Assembly: GCF_025144225.1 (NCBI RefSeq)
Contig: NZ_JALXXB010000002.1
Coordinates: 434,001 to 498,000, forward strand
Direction of reading: 5' to 3'
Length of the DNA stretch: 64,000 nucleotides
Source: Aestuariimicrobium sp. p3-SID1156
Lineage (GTDB): Bacteria > Actinomycetota > Actinomycetes > Propionibacteriales > Propionibacteriaceae
The notes beneath the pieces are model-generated. The model had not been told where the DNA came from and did not search any database. It saw only the letters and a list, made by a program, of their open reading frames with translations. Both the position numbers and the translations under genes were made by a program. How positions within the stretch are numbered: position 1 is the first letter of the stretch; every line of letters starts with the position of its first letter. Of the stretch, positions 36,204 through 43,918 are shown one piece after another.

Positions 36204-36833
36204 TCAGCTGCGTACCGCACGGTCGGGATTGCCGTCGGCAGTCGCCACCGCGGGCTCGCGACGAATCCAACGCGTGATGGCGCGGAAGCCCTGTCGGACC
36301 TTGGCGAAGAGGTAGAAGAAGATGATGGCGCCGGCAACCAGGAGGACCGCCGCGACCACCCCGGCCAGTACCGGGCTGACCGCAGCCAGGGACAGCACGC
36401 CGACCAGGCTGAGGTCATCGGCCACCGAATGGGTGATGTTGCTGACCGGCTCCGGGGAGGTATTGAGGGCCATCCGCGTGCCGGACTTGGTGATGTGGCT
36501 GAGCAGGGCCGTGACGCCGCCCACGCTGGCCAGGGTGATGGTGAGGAGGTCGCCGGAGGCACCGGCAATCAGCGCGCCGATCACGGCGCCGGCGATGGGG
36601 CGGATGACGGTGGAGATGCTGTCCCAGGCGGAGTCGAGGTAGGGAATCTTGTCGGCCACCAGCTCGAGCAGCCCGAGGATGCCCATGATCACCAACACGT
36701 CCAGGCGCTGGAAGCCGGGGGGCACCTGGTCCAGATGGGCGAAGCGGCCCAACAAGCCGAGTACGAAGACCGTGGCATAGGCGTTGAGTCCGCTGGCCCA
36801 GCCGGAGGCGAAGGTCAATCCGAACAGCTCCAT
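36204..36833 (-). CDS. DUF4126 membrane protein
   Basis: 209 residues, about five or six helices. Family features: GWASGLNAYATVFVLGLLGRF at the N-terminus, PYLDSAWDSISTVIRPIAGA and GGVTALLSHITKSGTRMALN. Function unknown. ATG at 36833 has a TACGCT box 6 bases upstream on the minus strand. It heads a two-gene unit with the oxidoreductase and is divergent, by 27 bases, from the FAD monooxygenase gene. Confidence 0.85.
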   Translation of the reverse strand: MELFGLTFASGWASGLNAYATVFVLGLLGRFAHLDQVPPGFQRLDVLVIMGILGLLELVADKIPYLDSAWDSISTVIRPIAGAVIGALIAGASGDLLTITLASVGGVTALLSHITKSGTRMALNTSPEPVSNITHSVADDLSLVGVLSLAAVSPVLAGVVAAVLLVAGAIIFFYLFAKVRQGFRAITRWIRREPAVATADGNPDRAVRS

Positions 36834-36839
36834 GCTGCC

Positions 36840-36854
36840 AGCGTAGGGCAGGAT
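36840..36854. promoter_or_regulatory. Divergent overlapping -10 elements (DUF4126 and FAD monooxygenase)
   Basis: Minus: TACGCT (36840-36845), 6 bases before the ATG at 36833. Plus: weaker CAGGAT (36849-36854), 6 bases before the ATG at 36861. Only 27 bases separate the two start codons. Confidence 0.4.
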
Positions 36855-36860
36855 GGCGAC

Positions 36861-37841
36861 ATGATCAGCGTGGACATCGTTGGCGGTGGAGTTTCCGGTC
36901 TGGCCCTGGCGGGCGCGCTGGATCCTTCCCGATTCCGGGTCCGGCTGCACGAGACCAATCCCGGCTTCATCAAGCTCGGCACTGTGCTGGGCATGTGGCC
37001 CGCGGCCATGCGTGCGCTGCGCACCCTCGGTGTGGACGACCAGGTGCGCGCGGTCGGGGTACCGGTCGAGAGTGCCCACTTGTGCGACAGTTCCGGGCGC
37101 CGGCTGACGTTCCATTCCGCTCCCGGCAACAGCTGGTTGATCCCCCGCCCCGACCTGCTCGCGATCCTGGAGAAGGCGATTCCGGGGGAGGTGGAATGGG
37201 TCCACGGGCAGGTGAGCGACCCTGCCCAGCTCACCGGTGACCTGGTGGTGGGTTGCGATGGGGTGCGGTCGCTGGTGCGTGACACCATCTTCGGACGCAC
37301 CGCCCACCAGACCGGGGTGATGGCCTTTCGCGGCATCGTCGACGGGCCGGTGGAACAGTACGCACCCGGCCAGCATGGGTTGGTGGAGTATTGGGGCGGA
37401 GGCGCACTGTTCGGCATGTCGCCCAATACCCGCGACGTGACCAACTGGTACACCGCGACCCGGGAGTTCGAGGTCACCCCCCAGCAGGCGCTGGACTGGT
37501 CGCGGGAGAAATTCGTCGAATTCCCGGCCCCGGTCAGGGCCGTACTGGCCGCAGCGGATCCCCGCCGGACGCTGGTCAATCGCGTCCTCGAGGCACCGAT
37601 GCTGACCAGCCTGGTGCGTGGCCGGTACGTCCTGGCGGGGGACTCGGCGCATGCCATGGCGCCCAATCTGGGTCGAGGTGCCTGCGAGGCGCTCGTCGAT
37701 AGCGCCGTGCTGGCCAAGGAACTGTCCACCCAACCACTGGAGCGTGCCCTGCGACGCTACAACGAGCGTCGGGTGGTCGCCGGGCAGGCCGTCAAGCTGG
37801 CTTCGGCGGCTGTCTGTCGGACGGCGCTGGCCTGGCCCTGA
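36861..37841 (+). CDS. FAD-dependent monooxygenase/hydroxylase-like protein
   Basis: 326 residues of the PHBH-type flavoprotein group: MISVDIVGGGVSGLALAGAL (FAD GxGxxG), VVGCDGVRSLVR (DG motif) and VLAGDSAHAMAPNLGRGACEA (GD motif binding FAD ribityl). It is shorter than the usual 380-400 residues and lacks a C-terminal extension. Substrate unknown; members act on aromatics, polyketides or quinones. The frame is open for more than 1 kb upstream, but the fold and the -10-like box fix the start at 36861. Confidence 0.85.
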   Translation: MISVDIVGGGVSGLALAGALDPSRFRVRLHETNPGFIKLGTVLGMWPAAMRALRTLGVDDQVRAVGVPVESAHLCDSSGRRLTFHSAPGNSWLIPRPDLLAILEKAIPGEVEWVHGQVSDPAQLTGDLVVGCDGVRSLVRDTIFGRTAHQTGVMAFRGIVDGPVEQYAPGQHGLVEYWGGGALFGMSPNTRDVTNWYTATREFEVTPQQALDWSREKFVEFPAPVRAVLAAADPRRTLVNRVLEAPMLTSLVRGRYVLAGDSAHAMAPNLGRGACEALVDSAVLAKELSTQPLERALRRYNERRVVAGQAVKLASAAVCRTALAWP

Positions 37842-37853
37842 TATGGCTCCACC

Positions 37854-38879
37854 TCAGAGGAGTGCGAAGCTGACCAGCCAATGGGTGCTCATGAAGTCAC
37901 CCTCGCTGATCGGCTGGGAGGCCCAGGCGAACTGCTCGGCGGAGGACTGCAGGACGCGCGCGCGAGCGGGGTCCTCGAGCCAGGGGGCGATCCGGCGCAA
38001 CATGGCCGAGCGCGAGAGGCCGAGCCCGTAGAGGTGGACCGCGTGCCCATCGGTCGGGTCGAGGACTTCCGGCAGGGCCAGCAGGGGGTCCCCGGGCTCA
38101 CCGAGCACGGGCAGGAAGGTGCGCAGCCAGGGACCGAACTCCTCGGCGGACAGAACGCGGCGCATCAGGTCGGCCTCGGTGAGGGCGGGGGAGAGGAAGT
38201 CCGAGCCGGAAGGCTCCCAGGCGCTCGGGTAGTCCATGTCGGAGGCGAACCAGCCCATGGCGGCCTGGTCGATGGCCGTCACGACCTCTGGACGCCCCAG
38301 GGTCTCGTAGGCATCGCGGGCCAGGCCCAGGGCGAAGGCGGTGTTGCTGTGGACGCCATGGCGGACCGGAGCAGCCAGGTTCGGCAACCAGGCGACCAGG
38401 TGGTCGGCGATCACGTCGGAGAGCGGGCTGAGGGCCTCGGCCCACGTCTCTGCGTGGTTGGCCAACGGGTCCGAACCCTGCGCGAGGCGGGCGGCGGTGG
38501 CCGAGAGCAGTGCGGCCCAGCCCCAGCCGTAGGGACGCTCGTAGCTGCGGCGCTCAGCAAGGTAGGCCGCCTCGACGGCGATGTTCTGGGCGGTCAGGCG
38601 GGTGTCGAGTTCCTCGACCAGATCGCTGTGGGGGGCGGCGGTGATGTCCTCGGAGGACTCCAGCAGGAGCATGGCCGACCACTGCATGTGGGCTGCCGAA
38701 TGCCAGTCCAGACTGGCGTGGAATGCCGGGTGCAGGACCTCGGGAACGGTCTGACAATCATCTGCTGACAAGCACATGTGCGCTGGTGCCCAGGGCCAGG
38801 CGGTACGCAGCACAGCCCGCACGGTCGCGGCCCACTCGGAGCCGTGGCGGGCCAGGCGTGCACTGGTGATCTCGTCCAT
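37854..38879 (-). CDS. DUF2891 family protein
   Basis: 341 residues, soluble, with features of DUF2891: HPAFHASLDWHSAAHMQW, RPYGWGWAALL, HSNTAFALGLARDAYE and PSGSDFLSPALTEADLMR. The pattern of conserved His, Trp and Asp resembles an (alpha/alpha)-barrel enzyme, but no activity is established. ATG at 38879 has a TAGGCT box 7 bases upstream. Divergent from the SOS operon, with a DnaA box in its -35 region. Confidence 0.85.
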   Translation of the reverse strand: MDEITSARLARHGSEWAATVRAVLRTAWPWAPAHMCLSADDCQTVPEVLHPAFHASLDWHSAAHMQWSAMLLLESSEDITAAPHSDLVEELDTRLTAQNIAVEAAYLAERRSYERPYGWGWAALLSATAARLAQGSDPLANHAETWAEALSPLSDVIADHLVAWLPNLAAPVRHGVHSNTAFALGLARDAYETLGRPEVVTAIDQAAMGWFASDMDYPSAWEPSGSDFLSPALTEADLMRRVLSAEEFGPWLRTFLPVLGEPGDPLLALPEVLDPTDGHAVHLYGLGLSRSAMLRRIAPWLEDPARARVLQSSAEQFAWASQPISEGDFMSTHWLVSFALL

Positions 38880-38886
38880 GCGGTGC

Positions 38887-38892
38887 AGCCTA
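38887..38892 (-). promoter_or_regulatory. -10 element of the DUF2891 gene (leaderless)
   Basis: TAGGCT on the minus strand, 7 bases before the ATG at 38879. Confidence 0.5.
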
Positions 38893-38909
38893 CTCGCCTC
38901 TCCGCAGAG

Positions 38910-38918
38910 TTATCCACA
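38910..38918 (+). promoter_or_regulatory. Consensus DnaA box
   Basis: TTATCCACA, identical to the DnaA-box consensus, at the -35 position of the DUF2891 promoter and 16 bases before the SOS promoter -35. I saw no second box nearby. Confidence 0.5.
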
Positions 38919-38933
38919 GCCTGACAAGGGGCC

Positions 38934-38964
38934 TTGACGGATCTGTCGGGAGGCGGGTTATAGT
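38934..38964 (+). promoter_or_regulatory. Promoter of the SOS mutagenesis operon
   Basis: -35 TTGACG (38934-38939, 5 of 6), 19-bp spacer, -10 TATAGT (38959-38964, 5 of 6). The predicted start near 38971 abuts the LexA box. Confidence 0.65.
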
Positions 38965-38972
38965 GGAGGTGT

Positions 38973-38988
38973 TCGAACAGCGGTTCGA
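38973..38988. promoter_or_regulatory. LexA (SOS) box
   Basis: TCGAAC-AGCG-GTTCGA: perfect match to the mycobacterial/actinobacterial LexA palindrome TCGAAC-N4-GTTCGA. It overlaps the predicted transcription start, a position for repression. A second TTCGAT half-like element follows at 38993. Confidence 0.88.
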
Positions 38989-39015
38989 TTGATTCGATCG
39001 CTGGGAGGACACCGG

Positions 39016-39065
39016 GACCGCCCCGGGTGGATGGCTTCGACCCCCATCCATCCGGGGCTCCGGTC
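39016..39065 (+). promoter_or_regulatory. Strong stem-loop in the SOS operon leader
   Basis: CCCCGGGTGGATGG (39021-39034) pairs with CCATCCATCCGGGG (39044-39057): 14 pairs, one G-U, 9-base loop. GACCG (39016-39020) pairs with CGGTC (39061-39065) beyond a 3-base bulge. It lies in the roughly 195-base untranslated leader; no U-run follows. Confidence 0.55.
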
Positions 39066-39091
39066 ACCCCGGGTCGAATCGGGTGTCGTCC

Positions 39092-39154
39092 ATGGTCGAG
39101 GGCGGCAGGCGGTGGGGCACATCGAATGGATGGCCCGCAAGGGCATGTGAGTAG
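39092..39154 (+). CDS. Possible leader peptide of the SOS operon
   Basis: A 20-codon open frame starting MVEGGRRWGTSNGW and ending ACE, with TAG 12 bases before the DUF6504 ATG. It has no clear ribosome site and no family. It is listed only because of its place after the leader hairpin; it may be chance. Confidence 0.15.
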   Translation: MVEGGRRWGTSNGWPARACE

Positions 39155-39166
39155 GGGAAGACTGAC

Positions 39167-39502
39167 ATGCGCAGACATGACGACCAGATCGAGGTCACCT
39201 GTGACCGCGATGGAGCACCCAGTAGGTTCCGCTGGCGGGGGGCGCTGTGGCGCGTCCTGGCGGTGGAGAACCACTGGAATGAAACGGGTTCCTGGTGGAC
39301 CGGCCCCGCCGTGCGTGCTGCCCGCGGGGAGGACGTCGAGGGTTCGGACCTCGAGGTTGAACTCGTGGGTGGGGACCTGCTCGACGAGCTGGTGGTGTGG
39401 CGGGTCGAGGCGGCCAATGGGTTGCCCGGCAGCCGTGGCATCTACGAACTGGCCCATGCCCCTGCTCGCGCTGCCTGGCAGCTCAAGGGGGTGCTGGACT
39501 GA
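39167..39502 (+). CDS. DUF6504 family protein (first gene of SOS operon)
   Basis: 111 residues, beta-rich and soluble: EVTCDRDGAPSRFRWRGALWRVLAV, then NHWNETGSWW and a C-terminal IYELAHAPARAAWQL. DUF6504 proteins are found in actinobacteria beside dnaE2 and Y-family polymerase genes; no function is known to me. ATG at 39167 follows AGGGGAAG. It is the promoter-proximal gene of the LexA-controlled unit, so it should be induced by DNA damage. Its stop overlaps the next ATG (TGATG). Confidence 0.8.
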   Translation: MRRHDDQIEVTCDRDGAPSRFRWRGALWRVLAVENHWNETGSWWTGPAVRAARGEDVEGSDLEVELVGGDLLDELVVWRVEAANGLPGSRGIYELAHAPARAAWQLKGVLD

Positions 39503-39963
39503 TGCCTCCCACCTCCATACCGGCCTGGGTTCCCGACATCCGCCACGCCCGCAACCTCGTCATCGACGCCCTGCTGTGTGAGGATCGCGTCGATCGCTAC
39601 CTACGGGCCCACCAGGCCGTGGCCCTCGCGGCCGACGCCGCGGTGCTGGCACGCACCGGTCGCCGTCTCCCCGAGGACCTGGCCGACCCCTGGGGGTTGG
39701 TGGCCCGCAGTGTCCCCGGACTGGCCGAATGGGCCACCTACTTCTCCGCCACCCAGCGGCGGCGACAGGCCGTGCGGGCTGGTCGTCTGGCCATCAGCGA
39801 ACGAGAGGCCGACGACATGGTGCGCGATGCCGACCAGTTCTGCGATCTCGCCCTGGCCAGCGCCAGTTCCTTCAGCGCACCCCGCTGGGAGGAGATCGAC
39901 CAGGCCAGCATCCGCATTGCAACGGGGCATGGGCGCACCCGCAGCGCCGGAGGTGCGGGATGA
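39502..39963 (+). CDS. SAV_6107-type HEPN domain protein (SOS operon)
   Basis: 153 residues, all helical: ARNLVIDALLCEDRVDRYLRAHQAVALAADAAVL is the long HEPN-like helix pair (described in parts), followed by LAEWATYFSATQRRRQAVRAG and READDMVRDADQF. The catalytic RX4-6H of HEPN ribonucleases is not evident as such (R-Y-L-R-A-H at about 31-36 could be read as RxxRAH). Known only as a family beside dnaE2/dinB genes. Overlaps DUF6504 by one base and dnaE2 by four. Confidence 0.75.
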   Translation: MPPTSIPAWVPDIRHARNLVIDALLCEDRVDRYLRAHQAVALAADAAVLARTGRRLPEDLADPWGLVARSVPGLAEWATYFSATQRRRQAVRAGRLAISEREADDMVRDADQFCDLALASASSFSAPRWEEIDQASIRIATGHGRTRSAGGAG

Positions 39964-42900
39964 GCGACCCCTTCGTGCACCTGCGGGTGGCTTCGGGGTA
40001 CTCCTTGCAACATGGGGCCTCCCACCCCGGTGAGCTGGTGGCGGCGGCAGCCGACCACGGCATGGACACCCTCGCCCTCACCGACCGCGACGGGCTCTAC
40101 GGGGCGATCCGGTTCGCCAAGGCCTGCCTGCGCCATGGCATCGCTCCGGTATTGGGGGCAGATGTTGCGGTCCCCGACCCCCTGCAGCGGCGTCCGGCCC
40201 GGACGGTCTCTGCCGCCAGGGGAGGGGAACTGCGTGACCACAGGCTGCCCCGGGTCGTGGTGATGGCCACCTCTCGGCGGGGCTGGGCAAGCCTGTGCCG
40301 GCTCACCACCGCCACTCATCTGGCCGGTGAGCGGGGAGAACCGGTGTGCAGCCTGGACCTCATTGCCGAGCACGCCTCGAACGGTGGCCTGCTGGTCATG
40401 CTCGGCTCGGACTCCCCGCTGGGGCAGCGGGTCGCGGCCCGTGACCGGGTCGGGGCGGAGGCCGAACTGCGGTGCTGGGTGGGGGCGCTGGGCAGTGAGC
40501 AGGTCGTGATCGCCGCCACCAACCACCAGGTGAAGGGCCTCACCTCCGAGGGGATCGGAGTGAACTCGGCGCTGCATGCCGGGGCGATGGTGGACCTGGC
40601 CGACCAGTTCGGCTTGTCGAGCGTGCTCACCAACCAGGTGCGGATGGCCCATCGCCACCAGGCGCCGACCCTCGACGTGCTGGACGCTGCTCGACGGCTG
40701 GTGCCCCTGGACGTGCGCAATGTGGACCGGCGCAATGCCGAGGGCTGGCTCAAGCCGGGCAAGCAGATGATCGATGTCGCCGCCGAGGTGGCTGATCGCT
40801 CCGGTCGTCGCGGGGGACTCGAAGGGGCCGAACGTCTCATCGCCGACACTCGTGCCCTGGCCCTGCGCTGCCAGCTCGACCCCCGCGATGACATCGGCCT
40901 GGGCGAGATCCACCTGCCTGAGTTCGACGTGCTGGGCACCACTGCCGAGCAGGCCATGGGAGTGTTGCGCGAACGCTGCCGGGCCGGCATCCCCAGCCGT
41001 TATGACCGGGGCCAGGAAGAGGTGGTGCTGCAGCGGTTGGAGGAGGAACTGGACACCATCAGCCACCTGGGCTTCGCCTCCTACTTCCTGACGGTGGCCG
41101 ACGTGGTCGACCTGGTCCGGGGGATGGGGGTGCGCTGTGCTGCCCGCGGATCGGGTGCTGGCAGCCTGGTCAACCACCTGCTGGGTATCTCCGGGGTTGA
41201 CCCTCTGGCCCATGGCCTGATCATGGAACGTTTCCTGTCCCCGCTGCGGCGTGCGCTGCCAGACATCGATCTGGATGTGGAATCCGCCCGGCGCACCGAG
41301 GTCTACGAGAAGGTCTTCGACACCTTCGGCGGGGAACGGGTCGCCTGCGTGGCGATGCTGGAGACCTACCGGGTCCGCCATGCCGTGCGTGATGTGGGTG
41401 CTGCATTGAGCATGTCCCCGGCCGAGGTGGACGCCATCGCCAAGGCCTTCCCCCACATCCGTGCCCGGGACGCACGGGCAGCCCTCCGCGACCTTCCCGA
41501 GCTGCGGGCAGCCGGACTGGCCGAACGCAGGCTGGACGTGCTCTTCGAGCTGGTGGAATCCCTCGACGGGCTACCCCGCCACGTCGCCCTGCACCCGTGT
41601 GGGGTGCTGCTGAGTGACTCCACCCTGGGTGACCGAACCCCGCTGGAGGCCAGCTATGGCGGGTTCCCCATGAGCCAGTTCGACAAGGACGATGTCGAGG
41701 ACATCGGCCTTCTCAAGCTCGACGTGCTGGGCATCAGGATGCAGTCCTCCATCGCCCACTGCCTGGCCGAGGTGGAGCGCACCGGGCATCCGGTCCCGCC
41801 GGTCGATGAGTTGGGGCCCTTCGACGACGTCGACACCTACGCGATGATCGGCCGGGCTGCGACCCTGGGGTGTTTCCAGATCGAGTCACCCGGCCAGCGC
41901 GAGCTGGTGGGCAAGTTCGGACTGGAGAACTTCACCGACATCATCATCGACATCTCCCTGTTCCGGCCCGGCCCGGTGAAGTCGGACATGGTGGTGCCCT
42001 TCCTCAATGCCCGGCAGGGCTGGAGGATGGCCGAATACCTGCACCCGGACCTGGAGCCGGTGCTGGCTGAGACCGGAGGGGTCGTCGTCTTCCATGAGCA
42101 GATCATCAAGATGGTCGCAGTGATGACCGGCTGCAGCCTGGCCCAGGGTGATGAGGTCCGCCGGGCCTTGGGGGACCAGGCCGGCCAACTCGACGTGAGG
42201 GACTGGTTCATCCCCCTGGCCCTGGAACGCGGTTACCCCCAGCACGTGGTGGACAAGGCCTGGCAGGTGCTGGTCTCGTTCGCGTCCTTCGGGTTCTGCA
42301 AGGCGCATGCCGCCGCCTTTGCGCTGCCCACCTACCAGTCTGCGTGGCTGAAGCGGCACTATCCGGCCCATTTCGTGGCCGGCCTGCTCACCCACGATCC
42401 CGGTATGTACCCCAAGCGCCTCATCCTGGAGGAGGCTCGTCGGATGAGGGTGCCGGTCCTCGGCATCGACGTGAACCACAGCCGTTCCACCTGGCAGGTG
42501 GAATGCCTCCACGAGCCGGGGCGCGATGCCCCCGAACTCGATGATGGCAGCGAGGGCATCAGCCACCATGCCGATCGTCGCCACCACCCGGTGCCGACGT
42601 CCGCGCTGGATGGGCAGGGGCTTCCCGATGACTCCGGGCATGGGCTGCGGATGGCCTTGTCGGAGGTGAAGGGGATCAGCCAGGCCGAGGTGGTGCGCAT
42701 CGTGGCCGGGCAGCCCTACACCTCGCTCACTGACTTCTGGGTTCGGGCACAGGTGGAGCACCCTGTCGTGGAGCGGCTGGTGTTGGTGGGGGCATTCGAT
42801 GAGATGTACGGGGTGGGGCGCGATGTCGCCGTGCTGCGCGCCGACCAGATCACCCGCCGCGACCTCCTCCTCACGGTGGCCGGGCTGCGCCGAGCCCAAG

Positions 42901-43916
42901 TGGTCGACAACCGGACCGCCTCCCGTGCACGGGGGTTGACCCGTACCCCCTCCTGGAAGCGTTCGGCCATCGGTGCCGACCCCGACGAGGTTCGTGACCG
43001 GGCCAGAGACCAGGCCCGTGCAGAAGTGGTGCCCTCCCGGACCCAGGAGGCCTTCCAGGGCATCCAGCTGGCCCTTGACTTCGCCGACCCCGTGGAGGGG
43101 GATCTGGAGGACTGCCCAGAGCACGTCGAGGACGGCGTCGAAGCGATCCCGGTCGACGTGCAGCCCACCGGGCTGCCGGAGATGACCCGCGCCGAACGGC
43201 TGGCCAGTGAACTGGACATCCTGGGCATGGATGCCAGCCAGCACATCATGGAGTTCTACCGCGACTTCCTCGACCAGCTGGGCACCATCCGCTCCGAGCG
43301 TCTGCACGACCAGCGCAATGAGTCCGAGGTGCTGGTGGCCGGGGTCAAGGTGGCCACCCAGACCCCGCCGGTGCGTTCGGGGCGTCGTGTTGTCTTCCTC
43401 ACCGTCGACGATTCCACCGGTCCGGTCGACGCCACCTTCTTCGAGGACGCCCAGGGCGCCTATGCCAACACCGTCTTCTCCAGCTGGCTGTTGGTGGTGC
43501 GGGGACTGATTCGCCGGACGGGTCCGCGGGGGCTTTCGCTGCGCGCCACTGGCGCCTGGGACCTGCAGTCGCTGTTCGACCTGTACCAGACCGGAGTGGA
43601 CCACGGCCTGGGCAGGCAGCAGGCGATGGCGCCGGTGGTGGACCTCATCATGTCCTCGCCCGATCCGGTGAGGGCACCCCAGCCGATGGCCCCCCGGATC
43701 CGTGCCCATCGGTTCGCCGATTGGGATCCGGGCGTTCCCGGGCAGGAGGGGCCCCAGCAGCACACCCGCGCCGGCGGGATGGGCCAGCGGCGCGTGCTGG
43801 TCCACCCCAGCGGGTACAAGCAGTCGCCCTATGCCGATGTCCAACCCGCGGGTGCGCCAGCGTCCCAGGCCCCGCGCAAGCTGTGGCATTCCAGCCCCGG
43901 AAGTTCAGGGAGGTGA
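39960..43916 (+). CDS. dnaE2: Error-prone DNA polymerase III alpha subunit DnaE2 (ImuC)
   Basis: C-family translesion polymerase of the SOS mutasome. The 1318 residues are longer than the roughly 1,080-1,100 usual elsewhere. N-terminal PHP domain starts FVHLRVASGYSLQHG, with the metal-site His pattern degenerate. Polymerase carboxylates are D437 and D439 in PDIDLDVES and D588 in LLKLDVLGI. An OB-fold (LVAGVKVATQTPP, VVFLTVDDSTGPVDATFF) is followed by a roughly 110-residue low-complexity tail ending KLWHSSPGSSG. It lacks the replicative C-terminal tau-binding part. Overlaps the HEPN gene (ATGA); dinB follows 2 bases later. Confidence 0.95.
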   Translation: MSDPFVHLRVASGYSLQHGASHPGELVAAAADHGMDTLALTDRDGLYGAIRFAKACLRHGIAPVLGADVAVPDPLQRRPARTVSAARGGELRDHRLPRVVVMATSRRGWASLCRLTTATHLAGERGEPVCSLDLIAEHASNGGLLVMLGSDSPLGQRVAARDRVGAEAELRCWVGALGSEQVVIAATNHQVKGLTSEGIGVNSALHAGAMVDLADQFGLSSVLTNQVRMAHRHQAPTLDVLDAARRLVPLDVRNVDRRNAEGWLKPGKQMIDVAAEVADRSGRRGGLEGAERLIADTRALALRCQLDPRDDIGLGEIHLPEFDVLGTTAEQAMGVLRERCRAGIPSRYDRGQEEVVLQRLEEELDTISHLGFASYFLTVADVVDLVRGMGVRCAARGSGAGSLVNHLLGISGVDPLAHGLIMERFLSPLRRALPDIDLDVESARRTEVYEKVFDTFGGERVACVAMLETYRVRHAVRDVGAALSMSPAEVDAIAKAFPHIRARDARAALRDLPELRAAGLAERRLDVLFELVESLDGLPRHVALHPCGVLLSDSTLGDRTPLEASYGGFPMSQFDKDDVEDIGLLKLDVLGIRMQSSIAHCLAEVERTGHPVPPVDELGPFDDVDTYAMIGRAATLGCFQIESPGQRELVGKFGLENFTDIIIDISLFRPGPVKSDMVVPFLNARQGWRMAEYLHPDLEPVLAETGGVVVFHEQIIKMVAVMTGCSLAQGDEVRRALGDQAGQLDVRDWFIPLALERGYPQHVVDKAWQVLVSFASFGFCKAHAAAFALPTYQSAWLKRHYPAHFVAGLLTHDPGMYPKRLILEEARRMRVPVLGIDVNHSRSTWQVECLHEPGRDAPELDDGSEGISHHADRRHHPVPTSALDGQGLPDDSGHGLRMALSEVKGISQAEVVRIVAGQPYTSLTDFWVRAQVEHPVVERLVLVGAFDEMYGVGRDVAVLRADQITRRDLLLTVAGLRRAQVVDNRTASRARGLTRTPSWKRSAIGADPDEVRDRARDQARAEVVPSRTQEAFQGIQLALDFADPVEGDLEDCPEHVEDGVEAIPVDVQPTGLPEMTRAERLASELDILGMDASQHIMEFYRDFLDQLGTIRSERLHDQRNESEVLVAGVKVATQTPPVRSGRRVVFLTVDDSTGPVDATFFEDAQGAYANTVFSSWLLVVRGLIRRTGPRGLSLRATGAWDLQSLFDLYQTGVDHGLGRQQAMAPVVDLIMSSPDPVRAPQPMAPRIRAHRFADWDPGVPGQEGPQQHTRAGGMGQRRVLVHPSGYKQSPYADVQPAGAPASQAPRKLWHSSPGSSGR

Positions 43917-43918
43917 CC

